Source: Gammaproteobacteria bacterium
GTDB lineage: Bacteria; Pseudomonadota; Gammaproteobacteria; Magnimaribacterales; Magnimaribacteraceae
Assembly: GCA_004214065.1 (NCBI GenBank)
Contig: SGZM01000006.1
Span: 1-43,583, forward strand
Length of the DNA stretch: 43,583 nucleotides
Direction: 5' to 3'
Shown here: one piece after another, positions 33,195 to 41,624 of the stretch
Layout: each line of letters starts with the position of its first letter
How positions within the stretch are numbered: the stretch's first letter is position 1
Position numbers and translations under genes: made by a program
The notes under the pieces: generated by a model
Told to the model about the DNA's origin: nothing
Database searches by the model: none
What the model saw: only the letters and a program-made list of their open reading frames with translations

Positions 33195-33998
33195 TCAGGA
33201 AGAGTATTCGTTAAACATTGCCGTTCTTCCCCCATCAACAACTATATCTTGGCAGGTAACAAAACTACCCGCATCGCTTGCGAGGTATAGTGCAGCTTCG
33301 GCTATATCGCTTGCATGACCTGATCTGTTCAAGGGAACTGCATTTGCTAAGTTTCCTTCTAGTTTTTTTAATTTTCTCTCATTTTCTTCTTCGCTTAGAG
33401 AATTTGAAACAGCAGATCCTCCCCAAAAAATTGGAGTAGCAATAGCGCCAGGTGAGATAGCATTGACTCTAATATTATCTTTACCTAATTCTACACCAGA
33501 CATTTTAGTAAAATGCGTAACACCGGCCTTCAAAGCTGAGTAAAGAGGATCACCTTGTCTGTATCTAATTCCTGCAATACTTGAATTATTAATTATGCAT
33601 CCGCCATTGTTTTCTCTCATAGGTGGAATGGCATATTTTGTTCCAAGCATTACGCTCGCCAATAGAAGATGAACTCCATAATCTATATCTTTTTGTGTAA
33701 TCTCTTCCAGACCTGCACCAACAGGACCTCCTGCATTGTTAAAAAGGATATCTAACTTTCCATAGGAGTCTGTTGTGAATTTAACTGCCTCTTTTATATC
33801 ATCTTCTTTAGTAACATCCGATACGCAGTATCTTGCATTGTCACCTAGCTCATTCGCTAATTTAGAACCTTTTTCTTCTGATCTTCCAGATATGATTACC
33901 TTTGCACCTTCGGATATAAAAAGTCTCGCAGTCTCTGCTCCTATACCACTGGTACCACCAGTAATTAATGCAACTTTATCTTTTAATCTTTGTCCCAT
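33195..33998 (-). CDS. Short-chain dehydrogenase/reductase
   Basis: A 267-residue classical SDR from ATG 33998: cofactor motif GGTSGIG (14-20), NNAGG (87-91), catalytic Ser139 or Ser140, Tyr153 and Lys157, then SPGAIATPIFWGG. Start chosen because GAGGAGAAAA stands just upstream and the ATG comes one base after the stop of the preceding gene; the earlier ATG at 34025 would overlap that gene by 26 bases. Likely NAD(H)-dependent. Substrate unknown. It is the last gene of the five-gene minus-strand unit from 39705. Confidence 0.9.
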   Translation of the reverse strand: MGQRLKDKVALITGGTSGIGAETARLFISEGAKVIISGRSEEKGSKLANELGDNARYCVSDVTKEDDIKEAVKFTTDSYGKLDILFNNAGGPVGAGLEEITQKDIDYGVHLLLASVMLGTKYAIPPMRENNGGCIINNSSIAGIRYRQGDPLYSALKAGVTHFTKMSGVELGKDNIRVNAISPGAIATPIFWGGSAVSNSLSEEENERKLKKLEGNLANAVPLNRSGHASDIAEAALYLASDAGSFVTCQDIVVDGGRTAMFNEYSS

Positions 33999-33999
33999 C

Positions 34000-35133
34000 T
34001 TAATTTTCTCCTCTAAGGCATTCATAAGTCTTATTTATTAGTTCAATGGACCTACCATCAGCAGCTAAATTATTAGCCATTTTATTCATCACATAGGAAA
34101 TTCCTAAATTATTTACTGGATCTCCGAATCCACAAGAACCACCCCAACCTGAGTGACCAAAAGATTTTTCTTCTGGTCCGTAGATTATCTTATGCATATT
34201 CATAACAAATCCTGCACCCCATCTTGTTACAACTCCTAATACTAAATCTCTACCTGCAATTCTTTCTGCACTCATGGTTTCGATAGTAGAATTGGATAAT
34301 AATTTGAGGTTTGGATCTTCAGTAACAATTAGACTATAAAGTTTTGCAATACCAGAAGCACAACCTTGTCCATTCGCAGACGCTATTTCAGCATTTCTCC
34401 ATTCTCTGGTGTTTTGATGTTTTAATAGATTAGGACCTTGATCAGAAAATTGTTTAGCTTCATTGGATTCATTTGTTTCTTTAGCTTTGTTCTCTTCTCT
34501 TGGAAAAGGTACCATTTCAGCTACTCTATTTTCTTCTGACTCTGGCAGGCCAATATGAAAATCTATTTCATTTGGAGCTGCAATTTCTTCTTTAAAGTAA
34601 GTTCCAAGTGTTTTGCCTGTTATCCTAATAACTAACTCTGATGATAGCCATCCATAGGTAAGGGAATGATATCCAGAAACTGTTCCAGGTTCCCAAAGGG
34701 GTTTCATTTGAGCTAATTCTGAAGCCATAACAGCTTGGTCGTAATAGTCTTCTACATTGTTTGTATTTGACCCGCAGATGCCTGCTTGATGTGATAGAAG
34801 CATGCCAACTGTTACATCTTCTTTTCCATTACATCCAAACTCAGGCCAATAAGTAGAAACTTTTTCTTCATAGTCGAGATGTCCTTGTTGATGAAGATGT
34901 GCAAGTGTTAATGCAGTTATACCTTTAGTGGTTGACCATACATTAGCCAATGTATCTCTATTCCATACTATATTTTTTTCTTTATCAGAATAGCCAGACC
35001 ATATATCTATTAAAGGTTTCCCGTCCTGGTAAACACTGAAAGAGGAACCTACTTCTCTCCCAGAATCATGTAATCGTTGGAAAAGTTCTTTAACGGGAGA
35101 AAATTTTTCTTCATAAGTTCCATTAATATCCAT
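34000..35133 (-). CDS. Serine beta-lactamase-like hydrolase / esterase (class C type)
   Basis: A 377-residue penicillin-binding-protein fold protein with catalytic Ser67 in STTK (67-70), a YHSLTYGWL block giving the Tyr-x-Ser motif, and HSGWGGSCGF near the C terminus in place of KTG. This is the pattern of family VIII esterases and EstB-like enzymes rather than true beta-lactamases. No signal peptide, so probably cytoplasmic; ester or amide hydrolysis is likely. SD AAGGAA before ATG 35133. It starts 16 bases after the GH13 gene. Confidence 0.88.
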   Translation of the reverse strand: MDINGTYEEKFSPVKELFQRLHDSGREVGSSFSVYQDGKPLIDIWSGYSDKEKNIVWNRDTLANVWSTTKGITALTLAHLHQQGHLDYEEKVSTYWPEFGCNGKEDVTVGMLLSHQAGICGSNTNNVEDYYDQAVMASELAQMKPLWEPGTVSGYHSLTYGWLSSELVIRITGKTLGTYFKEEIAAPNEIDFHIGLPESEENRVAEMVPFPREENKAKETNESNEAKQFSDQGPNLLKHQNTREWRNAEIASANGQGCASGIAKLYSLIVTEDPNLKLLSNSTIETMSAERIAGRDLVLGVVTRWGAGFVMNMHKIIYGPEEKSFGHSGWGGSCGFGDPVNNLGISYVMNKMANNLAADGRSIELINKTYECLRGEN

Positions 35134-35149
35134 GCTTATTCCTTTATTC

Positions 35150-36742
35150 TTAATTAACTGAAAATATCATAAATCCATATCCATTTATTTCAATCTTATT
35201 ATCACTGAAATCTGTATTCGATGAGATTACTACTTCTATTTGATGATCTTTAAATTCTTCAAATAAGTGTTTATCTGTATTTAAGTTGAAGATACATAAT
35301 AATTTCGAGGCTTTTGTCTCTCTAGTAAACATCAGAACATCTTCTTTGGATGGAAGAAATTCCATCTCTCCTTCTAGGAGCTCATTTCTTTTTCTCCTTA
35401 GATCTAAAAATTCTTTATAAAAATTTAATATAGATTTATCGTCTTCTTCTTGAATGTTTACCGAGTTTAATTTTTGTTTTTCTTTTACAGGTAACCACGG
35501 CTTAAATGTGGAGAATCCAGCATTTAGACTATTTCGATTCCATGTCATTGGCGTCCTGCAACCATCGCGCCCTTTGTTCTCTGGCCAATACCTGATGCCG
35601 GGTGGATCTGTTAATTCTTTAAATTCTAACTTTGTTTCTGTTTGGCCTAATTCTTCACCTTGATATAGGCAAGGGGTTCCTTTTAATGAAAGCAGAAGGG
35701 CAGATGTTAATTTGGCAAATTCTTTTGATTCTTTGGGATCCCATCTTGATACATGCCGTTCAACATCATGGTTTGAGAAACTCCAACACGGCCAACTGTC
35801 TTTGTTATCTTCAAAAAATTTTTCAAGTGTGCTCTGTATAAATGAAGCAGAAAATTCTTTACCTAGAAGCTCAAAACTATAAGCCATATGTAGTTTTGAA
35901 TCTCTAGTGTATTCTTGCATAATTTCAATTGCTCTGTGGGAATCACCTATCTCTCCAATCGAGGTTTTATTTGGATAACTATCAAGCAATTCTCTGAATC
36001 TAGTTAAAAAATTTAAATTCTCTGTTTGATTAATTGCATAGAGCTGATTTTGTAAATAATAAGGATTTATAGGCGGTCTTTTAAAATCTTTAGGGCTTTT
36101 TGGATTATCTCTTAATTTTGTATCATGAAAGTAATAGTTGACTGTATCTAATCTAAATCCATCAACTCCCTTTTCCAGCCAAAATCTAACTTCTCCTAAA
36201 AGAAAATCTTGAACTTCTGTATTATGGAAATTGAAATCAGGCTGACTCGCCAGAAAATTATGGAAATAATATTGCCCTCTAAGAGGTTCCCATTCCCATG
36301 CTGAACCTCCAAACACAGACAGCCAATTATTAGGAGGAGACCCATCCGCTTTTGCATCTGCCCAAACATACCAATCAGATTTATCAGATTTTTTATCACT
36401 TCTACTTTCTAAAAAAGCTTCGTGTTGATCAGAGCTGTGGGATAAAACCTGATCTATTATAATTTTGATATTATTTTTATGTGCCAGGGAAACCAATTCT
36501 TCAAAATCTTCCATTCTTCCAAATAACGGATCTACAGAGGTATAGTGACTTACGTCGTATCCCATATCTTTCATTGGAGATGTGAAGAAAGGAGACAACC
36601 AAATTGCATCCACTCCCAAGCCACTAATATAATCTATCTTTTGGATTACTCCTTTTAGATCTCCTATACCATTACCAGAAGTATCAAAGTAAGACCTCGG
36701 GTAGATTTGATAAATAACAGCCTTCTTCCACCAATCATTCAT
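35150..36742 (-). CDS. GH13 alpha-glucosidase (oligo-1,6-glucosidase type)
   Basis: A 530-residue alpha-amylase family enzyme. It begins WWKKAVIYQIYPRSYFD with GNGIGDLKG, then GLGVDAIWLSPFF and DQVLSHSSDQH. Catalytic residues: nucleophile Asp199 (GFRLDTVN), acid/base Glu264 (IGEIGD) and Asp326 (SNHD). The region QVLSHSS in place of the more common DLVVNHTS is a GH13_17/23/30-like feature seen in alpha-glucosidases. No signal peptide, so it acts on imported oligosaccharides. Its start overlaps the stop of the DUF3445 gene by 8 bases. Confidence 0.92.
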   Translation of the reverse strand: MNDWWKKAVIYQIYPRSYFDTSGNGIGDLKGVIQKIDYISGLGVDAIWLSPFFTSPMKDMGYDVSHYTSVDPLFGRMEDFEELVSLAHKNNIKIIIDQVLSHSSDQHEAFLESRSDKKSDKSDWYVWADAKADGSPPNNWLSVFGGSAWEWEPLRGQYYFHNFLASQPDFNFHNTEVQDFLLGEVRFWLEKGVDGFRLDTVNYYFHDTKLRDNPKSPKDFKRPPINPYYLQNQLYAINQTENLNFLTRFRELLDSYPNKTSIGEIGDSHRAIEIMQEYTRDSKLHMAYSFELLGKEFSASFIQSTLEKFFEDNKDSWPCWSFSNHDVERHVSRWDPKESKEFAKLTSALLLSLKGTPCLYQGEELGQTETKLEFKELTDPPGIRYWPENKGRDGCRTPMTWNRNSLNAGFSTFKPWLPVKEKQKLNSVNIQEEDDKSILNFYKEFLDLRRKRNELLEGEMEFLPSKEDVLMFTRETKASKLLCIFNLNTDKHLFEEFKDHQIEVVISSNTDFSDNKIEINGYGFMIFSVN

Positions 36743-37613
36743 TATTTAATTTTGATTTTAACCATCCAATAAGTTTATTTTCGAAAGGAAGAATAACTTT
36801 ATAGCTTTTCATATCTTCCTCTAGATTTTGAATGGCCTTTATCAGATCCACCACGGCTTGTTGATTAGTTAATATTGATGAAACAGGGTCTACATGAACT
36901 CTAACGGTAAACAAAATAGAACGAGAGTTTTCGAGTCGTCTAAGAGTTTGTCTTTCAACTCTTAAAAATAAATCTTCTGGATTAATATTTTTGATCTCTA
37001 CAAGAGACTTACTTCCAATGGGTTGAAATAATTCCGGACTATCAAAAATTGACCAATTAAACCTTTCAAAAACTTTGTTATCTGGAAGGTTTCTAAAAAT
37101 ATTATTAACTCTTGAGTCTATTTTTTCATAACCTGGAACTTCTTTATGTATTTCGGATAAAGATTGCTTATGCTTTTCATTAAGAGACCATCTCGTTGGG
37201 GCACATAACGAAGCTGATTTGAGGTAAAAGACTTCTTTTTTAGGTTCCATAATAATCAGATCTTCTTGGACAAGAAGAGAGGCCAGCTCTAGCGGGCTCT
37301 TGAAATCCTTATAGTAGTAAATTGTATTACTTTTAATTACTTCAATTGATTCTCGAGTAACTTTATATGCGTCGCTATGAAAATCTTTCAAATGATCTAA
37401 TAAGATATCTAAGACTTCCTTTTGTATTTCAATAGAATCTGGAGGAGTGATTAAAACGTCTTTTTTTCTTTTTTTATAAAGTTTTTGCTTTAATTCAATT
37501 TCTTGAAGAAATAAATTATCTATTTCTAACCAAGAAGACTCTTCTATAGGCCTGAGCCCAATATCCACTCCACCTTTTCCATCTATATAGGGTTGATGGA
37601 TGGGCAGGTTCAA
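36735..37613 (-). CDS. DUF3445 protein (haem-dependent oxidative N-demethylase-like)
   Basis: A 292-residue protein with DUF3445 (PF11927) features: LLVQEDLIIMEP, LCAPTRWSLNEKHKQSLSEIHKEVPGYE and RVERQTLRRLENSRSILFTVRVHVDP. Characterised relatives are the alpha subunit of the marine haem-dependent oxidative N-demethylase, which releases formaldehyde from dimethylamine-type substrates through a PAS-like haem domain. The start is TTG at 37613, one base after the M3 peptidase stop, with GAGGA 10 bases upstream. No partner flavoprotein subunits are next to it, so it may work alone or have another role. Confidence 0.8.
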   Translation of the reverse strand: MNLPIHQPYIDGKGGVDIGLRPIEESSWLEIDNLFLQEIELKQKLYKKRKKDVLITPPDSIEIQKEVLDILLDHLKDFHSDAYKVTRESIEVIKSNTIYYYKDFKSPLELASLLVQEDLIIMEPKKEVFYLKSASLCAPTRWSLNEKHKQSLSEIHKEVPGYEKIDSRVNNIFRNLPDNKVFERFNWSIFDSPELFQPIGSKSLVEIKNINPEDLFLRVERQTLRRLENSRSILFTVRVHVDPVSSILTNQQAVVDLIKAIQNLEEDMKSYKVILPFENKLIGWLKSKLNNE

Positions 37614-37614
37614 A

Positions 37615-39705
37615 TTAATTTAGTCCTCTTTTTTTAAGTAGAGGCTCTATCTCTGGTTCTTTACCTCGAAACCTAACATATTGAGTCATGAGGTCATCGG
37701 TATTACCTGCAGCGTAGACGTATTTTTTAAGCTTATCGGCTGTCTCTTTATTAAACAAGCCCTTATCTTTGAAGGCTTCAAAGGCATCTGCTTCAAGCAC
37801 TTCGGTCCAAAGGTAACTGTAGTAACCGGATGAATACCCTCCAGCAAAAATGTGTCCAAAATAGGTACTTCTGTATCTACTTTCTATTTCAGGAATAAGT
37901 CCTAAATCATTTAAGGTTTCGTCTTCGAATTTATCTATATCTTCAATCAAACCTTGATCGGTATGGTACGCCATATCCAAATGGGCAGCCGCAACATATT
38001 CTGTAGTTGCAAAACCTTCATTAAAAGTCCCAGCTGCAGAAATCTTGTTTAATAAGTCTTCTGGTATGGTTTCTCCAGTTTCATAATGTTTTGCAAACGT
38101 TTTAATCACTGAAGGTTCTCTTGCCCAGTTTTCCATCATTTGTGAGGGAAATTCTACGTAATCTCTTGTAACTGATGTGCCGGATAAACTGGGGTACTGG
38201 GCATCAGACAGAAGGCCATGTAAACCATGTCCAAATTCATGGAATAATGTTTCTACTTGTTCAAAGGAAAGTAAAGATACTCCATCAGCATTTTCAGGAG
38301 GAAAGTTACAAACATTTATGACTATAGGTATGATCTCGCCATCAAACTTACTTTGACTTCTAAAAGTATTCATCCAAGCACCACCACCCTTGTTCGGTCT
38401 TAGAGTAAAATCTGTATAAAAAATTCCTATAACCTTTTTATTTAAATCTTCAACAATAAATGACCTTATGTTTTCTCTGTATTTAGGTAAGTCATTCCTT
38501 TCAGTAAAGGTTATATCAAATAGCTTTTGTGCTACATCAAAAGCTCCTGCTAATACTTTGTCTTCACTAAAGTAGGGCTTAACTTCTTCTTCTTTAAAAT
38601 CAAATTTTTCCTGTCTTAATTTCTCAGAGTAATGCCACCAGTCCCAAGCTGCTAATTCAAAATTTCCGCCTTCATCAGAGATTAATTTTTGCATTTCTTC
38701 AACTTCACCTTTAGCCTTTTCTACACCTGGCTTCCATATTGTCTGAAGAAGTTTATTAACATTTTCAGGAGTTTTTGCCATGGTATTGTCTAAAACATAA
38801 TCAGAATGACTGTCAAAACCCATCATAGATGCCTTTTCTTTTCTTAAAGAAATCATTTCTGCAATTATTTCTTTATTATCATACGCATTGTCGTTATCAC
38901 CTCTTTGGATATAAGAGTTATAAAGCTCCTCTCTTAGGTCCCTTTGAGTTGAGTATGTTAAGAAAGGGTACATACTGACACGAGTGGGTTTAAAGACCCA
39001 CTTTCCACTCTGTCCTTCTGAATCAGCTAGAAGCGAAGCTTGTCTTATTTCTTCTGCAGGAAGTCCATCAAGATCCTCTTCATTCTCAATGACCATACTG
39101 TATGAGTTAGTTTCTTTTAATACGTTTTGATCAAATTGTACTGATAAAGAAGATAAGGAACTGTTTATCTGAGTCAATCTTTCCATAGATTGATTATCTA
39201 GGTTTGCTCCAGACCTTATAAACCTTTTATACGTTTCTTCTAGCAATCTATTCTGTTCAGTTGTCAAATTAAAGGACCCTTTATTATCAAATAACTCTTT
39301 TATTCTTTTAAAAAGTTCTTTATTTAAAAGTATTGAATCATTGTGTGCAGATAATTTGGGGCTAATCTTCATAGCCAGAGCATCCATATCGTCATTTGTA
39401 TTAGAGCCCAGAAGATTAAAGAAAACATTAGCAACTTTATCTAATGTTTCTCCTGATCTTTCCATGGCCTCGATCGTATTTTCAAAAGTAGGTTCTTGTT
39501 GGTTATTAGCTATTTCTTCGATCTCTTTCAGATGCTCTTTCATCCCAATATCAAATGCTGGTTCGTAATGAGCAAACTCTATCTCTTCAAAAGGAGGAAT
39601 TTTAAATGGTGTTTCGTAATCGTTCAGAAAAGGGTTCATAGAATTATCCTTATTTGTGCAACTTAAAATAAAAAGTAAGAGAAGGGGAATAAACTTTTTA
39701 AACAT
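37615..39705 (-). CDS. M3 family oligopeptidase, lipoprotein (Dcp/OpdA-like)
   Basis: A 696-residue zinc metallopeptidase with HEFGH (489-493) in FHEFGHGLHG and a C-terminal glutamate ligand region (FNEGFATTEYVAA). It starts with a lipoprotein signal (MFKKFIPLLLLFILSC, lipobox Cys16), so it sits in the periplasm or on the outer membrane rather than in the cytoplasm as E. coli OpdA or Dcp partly do. It probably trims peptides for uptake. First gene of the unit ending at 33195. Confidence 0.93.
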   Translation of the reverse strand: MFKKFIPLLLLFILSCTNKDNSMNPFLNDYETPFKIPPFEEIEFAHYEPAFDIGMKEHLKEIEEIANNQQEPTFENTIEAMERSGETLDKVANVFFNLLGSNTNDDMDALAMKISPKLSAHNDSILLNKELFKRIKELFDNKGSFNLTTEQNRLLEETYKRFIRSGANLDNQSMERLTQINSSLSSLSVQFDQNVLKETNSYSMVIENEEDLDGLPAEEIRQASLLADSEGQSGKWVFKPTRVSMYPFLTYSTQRDLREELYNSYIQRGDNDNAYDNKEIIAEMISLRKEKASMMGFDSHSDYVLDNTMAKTPENVNKLLQTIWKPGVEKAKGEVEEMQKLISDEGGNFELAAWDWWHYSEKLRQEKFDFKEEEVKPYFSEDKVLAGAFDVAQKLFDITFTERNDLPKYRENIRSFIVEDLNKKVIGIFYTDFTLRPNKGGGAWMNTFRSQSKFDGEIIPIVINVCNFPPENADGVSLLSFEQVETLFHEFGHGLHGLLSDAQYPSLSGTSVTRDYVEFPSQMMENWAREPSVIKTFAKHYETGETIPEDLLNKISAAGTFNEGFATTEYVAAAHLDMAYHTDQGLIEDIDKFEDETLNDLGLIPEIESRYRSTYFGHIFAGGYSSGYYSYLWTEVLEADAFEAFKDKGLFNKETADKLKKYVYAAGNTDDLMTQYVRFRGKEPEIEPLLKKRGLN

Positions 39706-39734
39706 CTCATAATATTACTTAAATATCCTCTCAA

Positions 39735-40037
39735 GTGAATAAATATTTTAGAATGTGGATAATGAATCCTGCTTTACTATTTTCTCTTTTGAAACGCTTA
39801 ATAGGTGTGGGTCTTTTGGTTTTAAACTACCTTAGCTATGGTTTAATGATAAAACTAGCCGCCGATCCTAGTCTATTAGCAATTGAAAGAATTATTTATC
39901 CTACGTTAATTTGGCTAATAGGTTGGGTTTTTGTAATTGTAGGTATTTATTTAGCTGGACCAGAACTCGTTGCCAAGATGAAAGGCTTCTTCGTAAATTT
40001 AAAAAATAAAATAATAAATAAGAATGATGATAAATAA
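39735..40037 (+). CDS. Small two-helix membrane protein, unknown function
   Basis: A 100-residue protein with two hydrophobic helices (about 22-40 and 55-75 from the GTG start) and a basic C-terminal tail (KNKIINKNDDK). The start may be GTG 39735, ATG 39753 or ATG 39762; none has a convincing SD. It is divergent from the M3 peptidase gene (29 bases) and overlaps the tandem-VOC gene by 14 bases. Family not recognised. Confidence 0.5.
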   Translation: MNKYFRMWIMNPALLFSLLKRLIGVGLLVLNYLSYGLMIKLAADPSLLAIERIIYPTLIWLIGWVFVIVGIYLAGPELVAKMKGFFVNLKNKIINKNDDK

Positions 40038-40872
40038 ACTTGATCACTTGATCGTCTCAGTTAAAAACATATCCGAAGCAGAAATAAATTACTCTAAATT
40101 ATTCGGTATGAATCCCGTTTGGAGAGGGGAGCATAAAGAGTTAGGCACTATCAACTCTATCTTTAATTTTAATAATATTTACTTTGAGCTTTTAGCGGCA
40201 AATGGTGAGGGACTTGGAGCTCAGCTTGTTAATAAAACGATTGAGGAAAATGGTGAAGGCTTAACCGGTCTAGTTCTGGGAACCGAAGACTTAGCTAAGA
40301 GCAAAACACATTTACTAAATGAAGGATTTGATTTTGGAAATATCTCAAATGGAGAGGGAATGGATTTTGATAATGGAAAAGTTAGAAGATGGAAGAATTT
40401 ATTTCTACCTGACAACCTTACTAGAGGCTTATTTGCTTTTTTGATTGAGCATACGGAAGGTGAATTACCAATGCCTGATAACTTCCCTGATTCGTCTATT
40501 CATAAACTTGATCATGTTGTAATCAATACAAATGATCCAGATGGGTTTATTGAAGTTTATCAAAATATCTATGGTCTTAGACTTGCATTAGATCAGACAA
40601 TTGAGAAGTGGGGAGGCAGGATGCTCTTTTTTAGACTCAACAAAACTACTATAGAAGTAATTGGTAAAAAGGATGATAAGGAAACAGAAGATAAACTTTG
40701 GGGTCTTGCTTGGGATGTTAAAGATTTAGAAGCAACCCATGAAAGACTTGTAAAGGGCGGGTTTGATCTTACTCCAATTAAAGACGGTAGAAAACCAAAC
40801 ACATTAGTATCTACAGTTAAATCAAATACCCATAATATTCCTACCCTTCTTATTGAGCACCTTGTTTCTTGA
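40024..40872 (+). CDS. Tandem VOC (glyoxalase/dioxygenase superfamily) protein
   Basis: A 282-residue protein with two vicinal oxygen chelate halves. The first starts KLDHLIVSVKNISEAEINYSKLFGMNPVWRG and the second KLDHVVINTNDPDGFIEVYQNIYGLRLAL, each with the initial His that serves as a metal ligand. VOC proteins include glyoxalase I, extradiol dioxygenases and epimerases. No specific activity can be read. It overlaps the small membrane gene before it and the convergent membrane gene behind it (23 bases). Confidence 0.82.
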   Translation: MMINKLDHLIVSVKNISEAEINYSKLFGMNPVWRGEHKELGTINSIFNFNNIYFELLAANGEGLGAQLVNKTIEENGEGLTGLVLGTEDLAKSKTHLLNEGFDFGNISNGEGMDFDNGKVRRWKNLFLPDNLTRGLFAFLIEHTEGELPMPDNFPDSSIHKLDHVVINTNDPDGFIEVYQNIYGLRLALDQTIEKWGGRMLFFRLNKTTIEVIGKKDDKETEDKLWGLAWDVKDLEATHERLVKGGFDLTPIKDGRKPNTLVSTVKSNTHNIPTLLIEHLVS

Positions 40873-41560
40873 ATTTATCGTAAATCCAATAAGGAGAATA
40901 GATTAGATAAAATACTACTATTCCAAGGGTAATTAGAACTGGAATATGCAGTGGAGGTTCAGGGAAGAAATCTAACAGACTTTCTCCAACAGGTTTAGTT
41001 CCTAAATACCAATAGTTAGCTGGCGGTCCTATTATCTGATTTATTATGTAAATAACCGGTAAAAAGGCCAAAGAAACATAAATTCCATTTCTAACAGACT
41101 TCAATGTGGGTCTATTATTTAAACTTAAAGAGGCATACACAATGGCGACAATTAAAAGGCCATGCCCAATAAAAAATAAGATAAATTGAGGATCTGGAAA
41201 ATCTTTAGGTATATCTGGAGTCAAAAGGGCGTTAATCCCTCCGCCAATACCCCAAAAAAATGAAACTTCGAAGAATATCCTTCTTTCAGTTATTAAAAAT
41301 ATTCCTATAAAGAGTGTTGATAAATTGCACATGTGTATAGGGATTAATCTTGCCCAAGGAAAATCCATTGAATAATGCCAGATAAAAGGTTTTATGAGCT
41401 CCAATAATATTGCTGAGATACCAATAATCTTAGCAATCGCAATTTTATTAGCGTAAGTATTATTTTTAATTATTGCCGGCAATAGAAAGGCTATTGATAT
41501 AATGATTAAAAGAGTAACCAAGTGAGAACCACTAAACATTACAAAAGGTTGAGCAATCAT
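40850..41560 (-). CDS. YwaF-like (TIGR02206 family) integral membrane protein
   Basis: A 236-residue protein with about seven hydrophobic helices. The segment WHYSMDFPWARLIPIHMCNLSTLFIGIFL and the later LGTKPVGESLLDFFPEPP / SPYWIYDKF region match the TIGR02206/YwaF family of uncharacterised membrane proteins. Function unknown. Start ATG 41560; the gene is divergent from the transporter at 41625 (64 bases between) and converges with the VOC gene. Confidence 0.75.
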   Translation of the reverse strand: MIAQPFVMFSGSHLVTLLIIISIAFLLPAIIKNNTYANKIAIAKIIGISAILLELIKPFIWHYSMDFPWARLIPIHMCNLSTLFIGIFLITERRIFFEVSFFWGIGGGINALLTPDIPKDFPDPQFILFFIGHGLLIVAIVYASLSLNNRPTLKSVRNGIYVSLAFLPVIYIINQIIGPPANYWYLGTKPVGESLLDFFPEPPLHIPVLITLGIVVFYLIYSPYWIYDKFKKQGAQ

Positions 41561-41624
41561 AGCTAGAGTATAAAAATTTATCTCATCATATGGTAGAAGA
41601 TTATTTCAACAATACAGTGACTTT

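Noticed and set aside
33999-34025. Earlier ATG for the SDR at 33195
   Set aside because: It overlaps the preceding gene by 26 bases, while ATG 33998 has GAGGAG at proper distance and fits the family N terminus.
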